64,000 bases of DNA from Escherichia sp. E4742. Its GTDB lineage: Bacteria; Pseudomonadota; Gammaproteobacteria; Enterobacterales; Enterobacteriaceae. The stretch spans positions 4,030,001-4,094,000 of the forward strand of contig NZ_CP040443.1 of assembly GCF_005843885.1 (NCBI RefSeq), given 5' to 3'. Below, piece after piece: positions 42,521 to 49,936 of this stretch. The position numbers and the translations under genes are program-made. Positions within the stretch are counted from its first letter, which is position 1. Each line of letters opens with the position of its first letter. The notes under the pieces are model-generated. The model saw only the letters and a program-made list of their open reading frames with translations. It did no database searches and was not told the DNA's origin.

Positions 42521-43510
42521 GTGAGAGCATTACTGACACCTGAAATTGCCCCGCGTATGGGGATCGTACTGTTCAGGCCAGGTTCAGAGCTGATGCCATT
42601 GTTTATGCAGGGGCGTGTCTTGCTGGAGCCTGAGCCGGAACGTTATTCATCTTTTGCCAGTGGTGTCGTTCCGGCGGCATCGCAACCGCTGGCGGATGAT
42701 CCTGTCGTTCGGGCCGTATTCCGCAATGAGGCAGTGATCCGTCGTGCAGGTGGCGTGGAATGCCTTGAAAGCTGGTTACTTCGTGAAAAAGGCTGTCAGT
42801 GGCCTCATTCTGACTGGCACAGCGAGAACATGACCACAATGCGTCACGCGCCGGGAGCAATCCGTTTGTGCTGGCACTGCGATAATCAACTGCGCGATCA
42901 GTTCACAGAACGGTTGGAATCAATGGCAACGGATAACTGCGTCCGTTGGGTGTTGTCTGTTGTCCGTCGGGATCTCGGTTTTGATGAAAGTCACGTTGTG
43001 ACAATGCCGGAACTGTGTTGGTGGCTGGTTCGTAATGACCTGGCGGATGCCTTACCTGAAAGCGCAGCCCGTAGGGCTCTGAGATTACCGAAGCCTGCTG
43101 TGCAGTCTGTCACTCGGGAAAGTGACCTCGTACCTTCAGTTCCGGCCACCAGCATCATCCAGGATAAAGCGAAAAAGGTGCTGGCGCTGAAAGTGGATCC
43201 GGAATCGCCGGAGTCTTTTATGTTACGCCCCAAACGTCGCCGCTGGGTTAACGAAAAGTACACGCGCTGGGTTAAGACACAGCCGTGTGCATGTTGTGGT
43301 AAGCCAGCCGACGATCCCCATCACCTGATTGGTCACGGTCAGGGAGGGATGGGGACAAAAGCCCACGATATTTTCACGCTACCGCTGTGCCGGGAGCATC
43401 ACAACGAACTTCATGCTGATCCGCTGGCATTTGAAGAAAAGCATGGTTCCCAGATTGATTTAATTTTTCGTTTTCTTGATCACGCCTTTGCAACCGGCGT
43501 GCTTGGGTAA
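42521..43510 (+). CDS. DUF968 (YdfU/YbcN-like) protein
   Basis: 329-aa protein, GTG start behind TGGAGGTAAT. The C-terminal domain has CACCG (about residue 257), then DDPHHLIGHGQGGMGTKAHD and LCREHHNELHAD: the C-x2-C, HH, C-x2-HH arrangement of DUF968, resembling HNH/zinc-finger nuclease folds. N-terminal part includes another CWHCDNQLRDQF. These proteins lie beside recombination genes such as rusA; nuclease activity is an inference. The rusA gene follows 12 bp later. Confidence 0.85.
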   Translation: MRALLTPEIAPRMGIVLFRPGSELMPLFMQGRVLLEPEPERYSSFASGVVPAASQPLADDPVVRAVFRNEAVIRRAGGVECLESWLLREKGCQWPHSDWHSENMTTMRHAPGAIRLCWHCDNQLRDQFTERLESMATDNCVRWVLSVVRRDLGFDESHVVTMPELCWWLVRNDLADALPESAARRALRLPKPAVQSVTRESDLVPSVPATSIIQDKAKKVLALKVDPESPESFMLRPKRRRWVNEKYTRWVKTQPCACCGKPADDPHHLIGHGQGGMGTKAHDIFTLPLCREHHNELHADPLAFEEKHGSQIDLIFRFLDHAFATGVLG

Positions 43511-43522
43511 AAGAGGTTACTG

Positions 43523-43882
43523 ATGCGTATAGAGTTTGTTTTGCCTTACCCGCCGACGGTGAACACCTACTGGCGACGTCGTGGCAGCATATATTTTGTA
43601 TCAAAAGCCGGTGAGCGTTATCGCCGTGATGTGGCGCTTATTGTTCGTCAGCAGCGGCTGAAATTAAACCTGTCCGGAAGGCTGGCGATAAAGATTATTG
43701 CAGAGCCACCGGATAAGCGCCGTCGTGACCTGGACAATATTCTGAAAGCTCCACTGGATGCGCTGACGCATGCCGGACTACTCATAGACGACGAGCAGTT
43801 TGATGAAATCAATATTGTGCGCGGTCAGCTCGTTCCTGGTGGGCGGCTGGGGATAAAAATCACAGAACTGGAGTGCGCATGA
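43523..43882 (+). CDS. rusA: RusA Holliday junction resolvase
   Basis: 119-aa endonuclease resolving four-way DNA junctions. The family core RRDLDNILKAPLDALTHAGLLIDD (positions about 69-92) contains the three acidic metal ligands, and the N-terminal VLPYPPTVNTYWR is typical. Length 119-120 in the family. ATG 43523 behind AAGAGGTTACTG. Overlaps the Q-like gene by 4 bp. Confidence 0.94.
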   Translation: MRIEFVLPYPPTVNTYWRRRGSIYFVSKAGERYRRDVALIVRQQRLKLNLSGRLAIKIIAEPPDKRRRDLDNILKAPLDALTHAGLLIDDEQFDEINIVRGQLVPGGRLGIKITELECA

Positions 43883-44568
43883 ATAACCAGTATTTACAGT
43901 TTGTTCGTGAGCAACTCATGATTGCCACCGCCGATTTGAGTGGAGCAACAAAAGGACAGCTTGAGGCCTGGCAGGAGAATGCCATGCTTGAAACAGGGCG
44001 TTACAGGCGTAAAAAAATCCGGTACCGCGATGAAGTGACCGGAAAAATGATAACGCGGGATAATCCACCAATCCCGGGAAAACAATCGCTTGCGAAAGGT
44101 TCGTCAATTCCTCTGGTAAGTCAGGTTGAGTTTTCGACATCATCATGGCGACGGGCAGTTCTGTCTCTTGAAGAACATCATAAAGCCTGGTTGTTGTGGT
44201 GTTACAGCGGCAGCATTTGCTGGGAACACCAGATCGCGATAACGCAGTGGGTGTGGAATGAATTTAACGCACAATCCGGTACCAGAAAAATTGCAGGGAA
44301 AACGCTGGAGCGCCTGAAAAAATTAATCTGGCTGGCGGCACAGGATGTCAGAGGATGGATTACCGGGCGTGAGGTCTACCAGCGACAGGAACTTGCCAGG
44401 CTGTGTGGAATTAAACCTGACAACTGGAGCCATAATTATGCGAACTACTGGCGTGAGATGTGCGACATTTTTAAGAATCTTGATACAGAATCCTTGATTT
44501 GCACAGTGAAAATGAGAACGCAACAAAAAGCGACCTTTTCGCGACGAGATGTTGCAAAAATCAATTAA
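43879..44568 (+). CDS. Q-like late antiterminator
   Basis: 229-aa protein from ATG 43879 (MNNQYLQFVREQLMIATADL). It fits the group of lambdoid late antiterminators that begin with this pattern and end FSRRDVAKIN. Position supports it: last gene before an early terminator, tRNAs and the lysis block. Q proteins load on paused RNA polymerase at the late promoter and let it read through terminators. I cannot exclude that databases name it DUF1133. The helix-rich middle (LERLKKLIWLAAQDVRGW) and LCGIKPDNWSHNY are conserved-looking. Confidence 0.75.
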   Translation: MNNQYLQFVREQLMIATADLSGATKGQLEAWQENAMLETGRYRRKKIRYRDEVTGKMITRDNPPIPGKQSLAKGSSIPLVSQVEFSTSSWRRAVLSLEEHHKAWLLWCYSGSICWEHQIAITQWVWNEFNAQSGTRKIAGKTLERLKKLIWLAAQDVRGWITGREVYQRQELARLCGIKPDNWSHNYANYWREMCDIFKNLDTESLICTVKMRTQQKATFSRRDVAKIN

Positions 44569-44618
44569 ATCGCGTACATTTCGTGTAAATTTGATATTTT
44601 GCCGATTTTATACGCGAT
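44569..44618 (+). promoter_or_regulatory. Probable late promoter region after Q
   Basis: An A/T-rich stretch directly after the Q-like gene is bounded by a perfect 8-bp inverted repeat, ATCGCGTA (44569-44576) and TACGCGAT (44611-44618). By position this should hold the late promoter and Q-binding site. I cannot assign clear -35 and -10 boxes. Confidence 0.45.
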
Positions 44619-44632
44619 GGCAAAGCAAGCAA

Positions 44633-44658
44633 AACCCGCCGCCGAGCGGGTTTTTTTA
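44633..44658 (+). terminator. Early late-operon terminator (tR'-like)
   Basis: AAACCCGC-cgcc-GAGCGGGTT followed by TTTTTTT, about 65 bp after the Q-like gene. Its place fits the terminator that Q overrides. The 230 bp from here to the tRNAs are A/T-rich, include a TCCCC...GGGGA hairpin at 44835-44855, and show no gene. Confidence 0.82.
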
Positions 44659-44892
44659 TGTCCGCAAAATGGCGTGGAAGAAAAAATTAATCAGATTGTA
44701 ACTGAGATAAAAAACAATCGTTAAATATGCATTTAATAATTTCTTTATTTCATAAAAAATAAAAACATATACGTATATTTACAAATCTTGATATGATTTT
44801 CCATTGAAAAGAGAGCTGGTATTATTAATATCGGTCCCCGGTTCCGAAGGGGATGTAAGCGCGGTCATTTTTATTTCTCTTGAGGAACCAAT

Positions 44893-44968
<76 letters not shown>

Positions 44969-44971
44969 TAT

Positions 44972-45046
<75 letters not shown>

Positions 45047-45268
45047 TAGTAGTAAGGCGAGATTGTGTTATGCACTGACACATTATATATGTGGGGATGG
45101 TTTTTGGCCTCTTTATCCACGTCCCGTTCTGTAATGAGTGATACCAATTGCAGTCCAGTGCTATTTTTTTACACCATCGGAATGGTGCATCATCCCGATG
45201 TTGTAAACATCGCTAAACGTGACATTGAGATTAATCATATATTAATCAAAATCTGGTAATACATCCTT

Positions 45269-45293
45269 AACCGCCGAACCAGGCGGTTTTTTT
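45269..45293 (+). terminator. Terminator after the tRNA unit
   Basis: AACCGCC-gaacca-GGCGGTT followed by TTTTTTT. The 220 bp between the tRNA-Gly gene and here contain a 64-codon open frame (45065-45259) without a ribosome binding site that I do not call a gene. Confidence 0.85.
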
Positions 45294-45318
45294 ATTTCTT
45301 CTCCGGACAAAAAAAGAC

Positions 45319-45420
45319 ACGAGCATCCTGGAATACTCGTGGGACAAGGTACTTGGTTAGCAATTTGCGAGAGGGTGAAAAAAATGGCGCGGCTGTCGGA
45401 TTAAAGCCGCGGGACAAAGT
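45319..45420 (+). other. Tandem hairpins each followed by GGGACAA
   Basis: Hairpin 1: ACGAG (45319-45323) with CTCGT (45336-45340), then GGGACAAGGT. Hairpin 2: GCGGCT (45389-45394) with AGCCGC (45405-45410), then GGGACAAAGT. The two stems differ in sequence but keep pairing, and the tail is shared. A third hairpin, GTCTCC-taca-GGAGAC, lies at 45443-45458. No gene is seen between 45295 and 45670, so this is probably a structured late leader RNA. Function unknown. Confidence 0.6.
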
Positions 45421-45577
45421 CCATGAAGAATAATAAGTATCAGTCTCCTACAGGAGACGAGTTGATATTACTAAGCTTTAAAAATGGTTTAAATCCTCAG
45501 ATTAACCTTAATTTCAGGTAAGTCTTATTTCATTTCTTCGCGCCGCGCCCGGCGCACATCAAAAACCACAGAGCCTT

Positions 45578-45670
45578 TCAGGGGTGAGCTTACGGGATGG
45601 TCAGTGTGACTTTCTCTGTGGGCTGGTCACTCCTGGGGCGCAGGCTCACCCACTAAAAGGAAAAGTCACG
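45578..45670 (+). other. Structured leader of the TerB-like gene (copy 1)
   Basis: After CTTTCAGG, GGGTGAGCTT pairs with AGGCTCACCC around 45583-45651, with an inner AGTG-TGAC/GTCA-CT hairpin; CACTAAAAGGAAAA and the ATG follow at once. A second element with the same frame but different stem bases precedes the antirepressor gene at 47804. Likely an RNA element acting on translation. Confidence 0.65.
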
Positions 45671-46096
45671 ATGTTTGGTATTTTCAAAAAGAAAACCCGC
45701 AAGGCCATTACCGAAGTGAAGAAGATGGAGAACCGCGACGCAGTGGAGGCGACCGTCTGGGGTGCGTATTCCATTGCATACGCTGACGGCACCTGTGACG
45801 CGAAAGAAATCGCGGTACTGGAGAAAACCATTGCAGCACTTCCTGCCTTTGCGCCGTTCTCCGGTGAGATTGCACAAATGAGCGCAAATATCCGCGCCCG
45901 TTATGAAGCGTCACCGCGTAGCGCGAATGCTCAGGCATTGCGTGAACTGGCTGATGTGGCAGGAACAGACGACGCGGTGAATGTGCTGTGCCTGTGTCTG
46001 GATATCGCTGACCAGGATGGAATTGGTCCGGAGGAAGAAGCACAACTCAAGAAAATTGCTCAGGCGCTTCAGCTACCGCTGGAGCAGTACCTGTGA
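45671..46096 (+). CDS. TerB-family protein
   Basis: 141-aa protein (MFGIFKKKTRKAITEVKKME...) with a TerB/tellurite-resistance-like helical domain: AYADGTCDAKEIAVLEKTIA and later DIADQDGIGPEEEAQLKKIA, the two acidic helix pairs that bind metal in the family. It is common in lambdoid late regions just upstream of lysis genes; role there unknown. ATG 45671 follows AAAAGGAAAAGTCACG; the longer frame from 45584 would run through the structured leader. It overlaps the next gene by 4 bp. Confidence 0.85.
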   Translation: MFGIFKKKTRKAITEVKKMENRDAVEATVWGAYSIAYADGTCDAKEIAVLEKTIAALPAFAPFSGEIAQMSANIRARYEASPRSANAQALRELADVAGTDDAVNVLCLCLDIADQDGIGPEEEAQLKKIAQALQLPLEQYL

Positions 46097-46245
46097 AAAG
46101 TGCGCGCCTTGTGCTGGCTGCCATCCTGCTGTTTCTGGTAGTGGCGGTGGATTTCACCGGACGGCTGATGTCGGTGCTGGCAGATGGTGTGCTGGTGGCG
46201 ATGGTGCTGGTCGTGCTCCGGCCTTTACTGCGCAAATCTGAATAA
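46093..46245 (+). CDS. Small membrane protein, 50 aa
   Basis: GTG start inside the TerB stop (GTGA). Begins MKSARLVLAAILLFLVVAVD and continues with a second hydrophobic stretch (MSVLADGVLVAMVLVVLRPL), so two membrane segments, ending LRKSE. Function unknown; it travels with the TerB gene and holin in similar prophages. A hairpin (GGGTGCCTTTG...) follows before the holin gene. Confidence 0.72.
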   Translation: MKSARLVLAAILLFLVVAVDFTGRLMSVLADGVLVAMVLVVLRPLLRKSE

Positions 46246-46334
46246 CACCACACAAAAGGCATCTGCGGGTGCCTTTGACGGGGTGTTGTTTTTTACGGGC
46301 CGCTGGTGGCCCTTTTTTATTTGCAGGAGAAGTT

Positions 46335-46730
46335 ATGGCAGCAGAACCCTTGTCTGGTGGCGGGGCGGTGGGGCTGACGATAGGTGGAGCCAGTGTATTC
46401 GGGATTCTGACCAACACCGATTTCGGCGTGGTTATTGGCGCGTTTGCAGGGGCGCTTTTTGTTGTCACACAGCAAAAGGAAGTGCCTGTCTGGCGGATGT
46501 GTATCCACCTGCTGGTTGCTTTCGTGGTTGGCGTACTTGGTGCGGGTGTGGCTGCGTCTTTCATGCAGTGGTTAACGCACTACGACGACAAGCCACTGGA
46601 CGCTCTGTGTGCGGTTGGTGTTTCAGCCCTGTCAATTAAGGCGCTGACGTTCCTGTATCAGCAGGAGATTACATCGCTGTTCGGTTTTCTGACGAAGCTG
46701 CGCGGCGGAGGAGGAGGAAATGGTAAGTGA
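46335..46730 (+). CDS. Holin-family membrane protein
   Basis: 131-aa protein MAAEPLSGGGAVGLTIGGAS... with three to four hydrophobic segments (residues about 12-45, 55-78, 88-105) and a Gly-rich tail (RGGGGGNGK). Its position before a second holin-type gene and an endolysin fits a phage holin (Phage_holin_3_5-like). ATG 46335 follows GCAGGAGAAGTT. Overlaps the next gene by 11 bp. Confidence 0.82.
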   Translation: MAAEPLSGGGAVGLTIGGASVFGILTNTDFGVVIGAFAGALFVVTQQKEVPVWRMCIHLLVAFVVGVLGAGVAASFMQWLTHYDDKPLDALCAVGVSALSIKALTFLYQQEITSLFGFLTKLRGGGGGNGK

Positions 46731-46995
46731 TGTTGCCGGGCAGGTGAATGTATTCGTCTGTGTGGCTGTTGTGCTGGGATTGCTCGTGTTCCGGTGGAGG
46801 GATGCGGCCCACAAACCCGTCATGGCCTGGCTGACTTATCTGCTGATGCTGGGATACGCAATTATTCCGCTGCGCTGGCTTTACGGTACCTACATGCAGT
46901 CGAGCTGGCTGGTCGTGGTGCTGAATCTTGTTTTCTGCGCACTGATAGTCTGGTCGCGTGGAAACGTATCAAAAATTATTTCATTACGGAGGTGA
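46720..46995 (+). CDS. Second holin-type protein
   Basis: 91-aa protein MVSDVAGQVNVFVCVAVVLG... with three membrane segments (10-25, 36-53, 60-78), the Phage_holin_3_7 pattern with a basic end (SKIISLRR). Starts inside the end of the first holin gene behind GGAGGAGGAAATG. The pair may act as holin and antiholin, which is inference. Confidence 0.82.
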   Translation: MVSDVAGQVNVFVCVAVVLGLLVFRWRDAAHKPVMAWLTYLLMLGYAIIPLRWLYGTYMQSSWLVVVLNLVFCALIVWSRGNVSKIISLRR

Positions 46996-46997
46996 GT

Positions 46998-47375
46998 ATG
47001 CCGGGGAAATTCAGATTCAGTCGTCGTAGCGAAAAAAATCTGGAGGGCGTCAAACCACAGCTGGTTGCCGTTGTTCGCCGTGCGCTGGAACTGACGGATG
47101 TTGATTTCGGTATTACGGAAGGTCTGCGCACGAAAGAACGCCAGAAACAGCTGGTTGCTGAAGGAAAAAGCCAGACCATGAACAGCCGCCACCTGACCGG
47201 TGATGCGGTGGATGTTGTGGCCTACATTGGCAGCCAGGTGTCATGGGACTGGCCTCTGTACGAGAAAATCGCGCATGCATTTAAGCAGGCTGCCGCAGAG
47301 CTGGGAACTGCCATCGAATGGGGTGGGGACTGGCGGACGCTTAAAGACGGCCCACATTTTCAATTGAAACGATAG
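46998..47375 (+). CDS. M15-family endolysin (peptidase)
   Basis: 125-aa L-alanyl-D-glutamate type peptidase of the VanY/M15 family, which cuts peptide cross-links of peptidoglycan. Zinc ligands and catalytic residues appear in SRHLTGDAVDVV (His and Asp, about residues 60-67) and GGDWRTLKDGPHFQ (Asp and His near the end). No signal peptide, so release depends on the holin. ATG 46998 is behind TACGGAGGTGAGT. Lambda uses a transglycosylase (R) here instead. Confidence 0.92.
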   Translation: MPGKFRFSRRSEKNLEGVKPQLVAVVRRALELTDVDFGITEGLRTKERQKQLVAEGKSQTMNSRHLTGDAVDVVAYIGSQVSWDWPLYEKIAHAFKQAAAELGTAIEWGGDWRTLKDGPHFQLKR

Positions 47376-47389
47376 CTTGCAAAACATAC

Positions 47390-47416
47390 AGGGCCGCCAT
47401 GAGCGGCTTTTTTATT
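47390..47416 (+). terminator. Hairpin after endolysin gene
   Basis: GCCGC-catga-GCGGC followed by TTTTTTATT, 20 bp after the endolysin stop. Confidence 0.7.
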
Positions 47417-47445
47417 GCTCAAAAAACGAAAGAACGGAGGTACGT

Positions 47446-47727
47446 ATGTACGCACTGAAAAAAATTACGGTAACTGAAGATGGTCGCCAGGTTGAGGAAG
47501 TGCATGTCCTGGGGGATATGTATCGTCTGGAATTTTACCCGCGTAATACCCATCTTGCAGCGCAGGTTGAGTATTGTCGGGACGGGAATATTCCATGCAT
47601 TTCTGTAGAAAAAACGGATGAGGCTTATATCACTACGCTGAATGGCGATACGGTGCGTTGCATTTGTCGCGGTGACAGCAAAGCCCGGAATGAAATAGCC
47701 AGATGTCGCGCCCATACAGATAAATAA
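47446..47727 (+). CDS. Unknown late protein, 93 aa
   Basis: Begins MYALKKITVTEDGRQVEEVH behind GAACGGAGGTACGT. A small beta-rich protein with three cysteines (VEYCRDGNIPC, VRCICRGD) and a basic end (RCRAHTDK). No membrane segment or lipobox, so it is not an Rz spanin. Function not recognised. A weak hairpin (AAGGCTGCAACGAGTGGCCTT) follows at 47741. Confidence 0.7.
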   Translation: MYALKKITVTEDGRQVEEVHVLGDMYRLEFYPRNTHLAAQVEYCRDGNIPCISVEKTDEAYITTLNGDTVRCICRGDSKARNEIARCRAHTDK

Positions 47728-47803
47728 AAAGCAAAATACAAGGCTGCAACGAGTGGCCTTGTTTATCTCAGCACTTCGCACGGTGCGCATAAAACAGAGA
47801 ATC

Positions 47804-47901
47804 TTTCAGGATGAGCCTTGAGGAAAACCGGTAGTGGTCTGGTTAACCCTCTCTGGCTGGTTATTCCTGTGCGCAAGGTTCATCACTAAAAGGAATAAAC
47901 C
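47804..47901 (+). other. Structured leader of the antirepressor (copy 2)
   Basis: CTTTCAG is followed by GATGAGCCTTG (47810-47820) pairing with CAAGGTTCATC (47874-47884), an 11-bp stem with one G-U. Then CACTAAAAGGAATAAACC and the ATG. It shares the flanks and fold of the leader at 45578, while stem bases have changed in pairs. Confidence 0.68.
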
Positions 47902-48597
47902 ATGAACGAGATGATTTCTGTCGATCATGAAATATCCATGAGCAGTCTGGACTTCCTGAATAACATTATTAATCCAGCTCGTATAGAGGCTGGAGAAGTC
48001 CCTCACGAACCGCGTAAGTTTCTTGCAAAAATTGAAGACGAGCTTGAGCTTGATGGAACCGGAAAAAAATTCCGGTTAAACAATAACCAGACAAGAACAG
48101 CATATTACGATCTGGACTTCGACCAAATGATGCTCGTTGGCATGAGAGAGTCTAAGGCTGTTCGGCGTTCTGTGCTGGCAAGACTTAAAGCGATGCACGG
48201 TATACAAATTCCTCAGACCTTACCTGATGCATTGCGATTTGCGGCAAAATTGGCAGAGCAAAAAGCAGAGCTGGAAAATAAACTGGCAATAGCGGCACCG
48301 AAAGCTGAATTTGTTGATAATTATGTTGAGGCATCCGGCCTGATGGGGTTCAGGGAGGTTGCTAAATTGCTCGGTATTAGAGAAACCGATTTCCGGCTGT
48401 TTTTGCTGGAGAACGGCATAATGTATCGTCTTGCCGGAAAAATGACGCCTTACTCACATCACCTGGATGCTGGTCGTTTTAGCGTGAAAACCGGAGAAGC
48501 AGGCAATGGTCATGCTTTTACACAGGTTAAGTTCACTCCAAAAGGCATTCAGTGGGTTGCTGGCTTGATCGCTGCTTGGAGAGCCACCGCAGCATGA
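47902..48597 (+). CDS. Phage antirepressor (Rha/KilAC type)
   Basis: 231-aa protein (MNEMISVDHEISMSSLDFLN). N-terminal Rha-like region (EPRKFLAKIEDELEL..., RTAYYDLDFDQMMLVGMRESKAVRRSVLARL, residues 35-95); a coiled helix (FAAKLAEQKAELENKLA); then a C-terminal KilAC domain (FREVAKLLGIRETDFRLFLLENGIMYRL...FTPKGIQWVAGLIAAW). This is the standard Ant plan. Antirepressors bind prophage repressors to cause induction. Located in the lysis block, under late control, with a structured leader. Confidence 0.9.
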   Translation: MNEMISVDHEISMSSLDFLNNIINPARIEAGEVPHEPRKFLAKIEDELELDGTGKKFRLNNNQTRTAYYDLDFDQMMLVGMRESKAVRRSVLARLKAMHGIQIPQTLPDALRFAAKLAEQKAELENKLAIAAPKAEFVDNYVEASGLMGFREVAKLLGIRETDFRLFLLENGIMYRLAGKMTPYSHHLDAGRFSVKTGEAGNGHAFTQVKFTPKGIQWVAGLIAAWRATAA

Positions 48598-48668
48598 ACA
48601 CGAAACAAACATACTGGAAGTTTTTACTCATATGGATAATTCCATTCTTGTGGGTGCGGCCCAATTGA
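48594..48668 (+). CDS. 24-aa hydrophobic peptide
   Basis: ATG overlaps the antirepressor stop (ATGA). Begins MNTKQTYWKFLLIWIIPFLW and ends VRPN: one short membrane segment. Possibly a translationally coupled micro-protein. Supported by position and composition only. Confidence 0.4.
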   Translation: MNTKQTYWKFLLIWIIPFLWVRPN

Positions 48669-48690
48669 TTACAGCCATTAAGGGATAAAC

Positions 48691-48825
48691 ATGTCGGATA
48701 AAATGGTAAAGCTGGCACAGATCCTCTGTGTGATAACTGGTCTTTCATTTTCGGTAATGCTGGTGGCTATTTTCATTTCCACAGCCTGGATGGCGTTGAG
48801 TTCATCCGGATTGATTGGTGGATAG
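48691..48825 (+). CDS. Small membrane protein, 44 aa
   Basis: ATG 48691 behind TAAGGGATAAAC. Begins MSDKMVKLAQILCVITGLSF with one membrane segment (about residues 9-33) and ends SGLIGG. I recall such peptides downstream of the ant gene in lambdoid prophages. Function unknown. The next gene begins 4 bp after its stop. Confidence 0.65.
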   Translation: MSDKMVKLAQILCVITGLSFSVMLVAIFISTAWMALSSSGLIGG

Positions 48826-48829
48826 CGAG

Positions 48830-49012
48830 ATGAAGCGGAAGCACTGGACACACAGAATGCCTCGAGCGGCGGCAAAATGGGCACTGGTAGCGATACCGGT
48901 GCCTTTTTTATTGGCGGGATGCGTCAGCCTAGATAAGGCGCGTCAGCTTTTCGATACGGCTTCTCAGGTTTGCCAGCTTATTGATGGCGTTCGGCGGTGC
49001 ACACAGAATTGA
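48830..49012 (+). CDS. Small lipoprotein, 60 aa
   Basis: ATG 48830 (MKRKHWTHRMPRAAAKWALV). After a basic start and hydrophobic run comes LLAGC, a lipobox, then SLDKARQLFDTASQVCQLID: a 35-residue periplasmic helix with two further cysteines. It lies where lambda has Rz/Rz1 spanins and might be a unimolecular or partner lipoprotein, but it lacks the proline-rich region of Rz1. The ATG codon is weakly preceded by GATAGCGAG. Confidence 0.7.
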   Translation: MKRKHWTHRMPRAAAKWALVAIPVPFLLAGCVSLDKARQLFDTASQVCQLIDGVRRCTQN

Positions 49013-49183
49013 TCGCTTGTAAGAGTAGAATATTTTGCTGAAAAATGAAGGGTGCGCCAGCGTCCGGAAAGCATGAAATTCTGTGTTTGTGGCTACTCAA
49101 TAAAATAAATTCTTTCTGTCGCCGCGAATACTCAAATGTTGATCAGTGCCCGGTGCGGCGACGGGCTTCGATATCAGGAGACG

Positions 49184-49273
49184 ATGATGGAAGCAACAGA
49201 AGATGATCGTCATCCTGGTTGTCCGGTATTTGCCTGCATGAAATTACCGGAAGGCGCAGTCGTTACTAAGTAA
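49184..49273 (+). CDS. Possible 29-aa peptide
   Basis: ATG 49184 behind ATATCAGGAGACG, a good ribosome binding site; begins MMEATEDDRHPGCPVFACMK and ends GAVVTK. Lies in the 400-bp stretch between the lipoprotein gene and the 92-aa gene. That stretch also has a GCAGCCC...GGGGCTGC hairpin at 49284-49306, and otherwise nothing I can name. Confidence 0.35.
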   Translation: MMEATEDDRHPGCPVFACMKLPEGAVVTK

Positions 49274-49415
49274 CAGGCATTACAGCAGCCCTTCTGTGAG
49301 GGGCTGCGATAATGCAACACAGGAATAAAAACCGGCCAGGGAGAATCCGTTAAAGGTCTGCCGGTGGCGAAAGATAGCCAAGGCGTCAACTTACGCTATT
49401 GCTCATGGTGATGCA

Positions 49416-49694
49416 ATGCATCGCCCTAATGAAGTTAATAGATCTCTGATTTATCTCTGCGCGTCGTATCGTCGCCGTATTCCCGCATTAACAGAGACCG
49501 CAGCCCGATGGGAAGCTCTTCTGCGCGAGTGTGCAGGAATAATCAAAAACGATGCACACCGGGTTTTTACCGCGCTATTGATTCGCGGGTTTGTCCCTCA
49601 TGCTCGCCAGTCCTGTGCGAGGTTGGAAGAAACAGGGCATGTATTCAGGAGCGTGCGACCGTGGTCGCACGGTATCTTTGTCAGGAGGTTGTGA
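49416..49694 (+). CDS. Unknown late protein, 92 aa
   Basis: Begins MHRPNEVNRSLIYLCASYRR; basic and helix-rich, with LTETAARWEALLRECAGIIK. No recognised domain. Its stop overlaps the next ATG (TGATG). A second open frame (49508-49804) overlaps it, so the coding frame here is not fully certain. It sits between the antirepressor block and cos, a stretch that in lambda carries accessory genes. Confidence 0.5.
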   Translation: MHRPNEVNRSLIYLCASYRRRIPALTETAARWEALLRECAGIIKNDAHRVFTALLIRGFVPHARQSCARLEETGHVFRSVRPWSHGIFVRRL

Positions 49695-49804
49695 TGAAAG
49701 AGTCGCAGAAATTTAATTCAAAAATGGAACGATTCAGTTCTCCTGAGCGAGAGGCTTACAACATGCATTCATTGAGTGCCTGTTGTAATATCGCCAAACA
49801 TTAA
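49694..49804 (+). CDS. Possible 36-aa peptide
   Basis: ATG 49694 overlaps the previous stop and follows GTCAGGAGGTTGTG, a strong ribosome binding site. Begins MKESQKFNSKMERFSSPERE and ends CCNIAKH. No domain. The coupled start supports translation; function unknown. Confidence 0.4.
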   Translation: MKESQKFNSKMERFSSPEREAYNMHSLSACCNIAKH

Positions 49805-49936
49805 TCAGGTGCACGAGATGTCGGCTAATACTGACCCTGACGAAATGTGGCGCTGCTTTAATCTGAAAGATGGTGCAGACGACCTGTAGTTCGCATCCAT
49901 TCCTGATTACCCTATTCAAGTTGATGAGACAGAAAC

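Noticed and set aside
29345..44568. An N-type early antiterminator gene or LexA box in the prophage control region
   Set aside because: I looked for a short Arg-rich gene after PL, and for CTG-N10-CAG operators near the promoters and both antirepressor genes; I saw none that I can support.
45065..45259. 64-codon open frame after the tRNA-Gly gene
   Set aside because: No ribosome binding site, starts 18 bp after a tRNA, and lies in a leader ended by a terminator. Could still be a small peptide but I cannot support it.
49818..49889. 23-codon frame before the 81-aa gene
   Set aside because: Too short and without a ribosome binding site; no support beyond an open frame.
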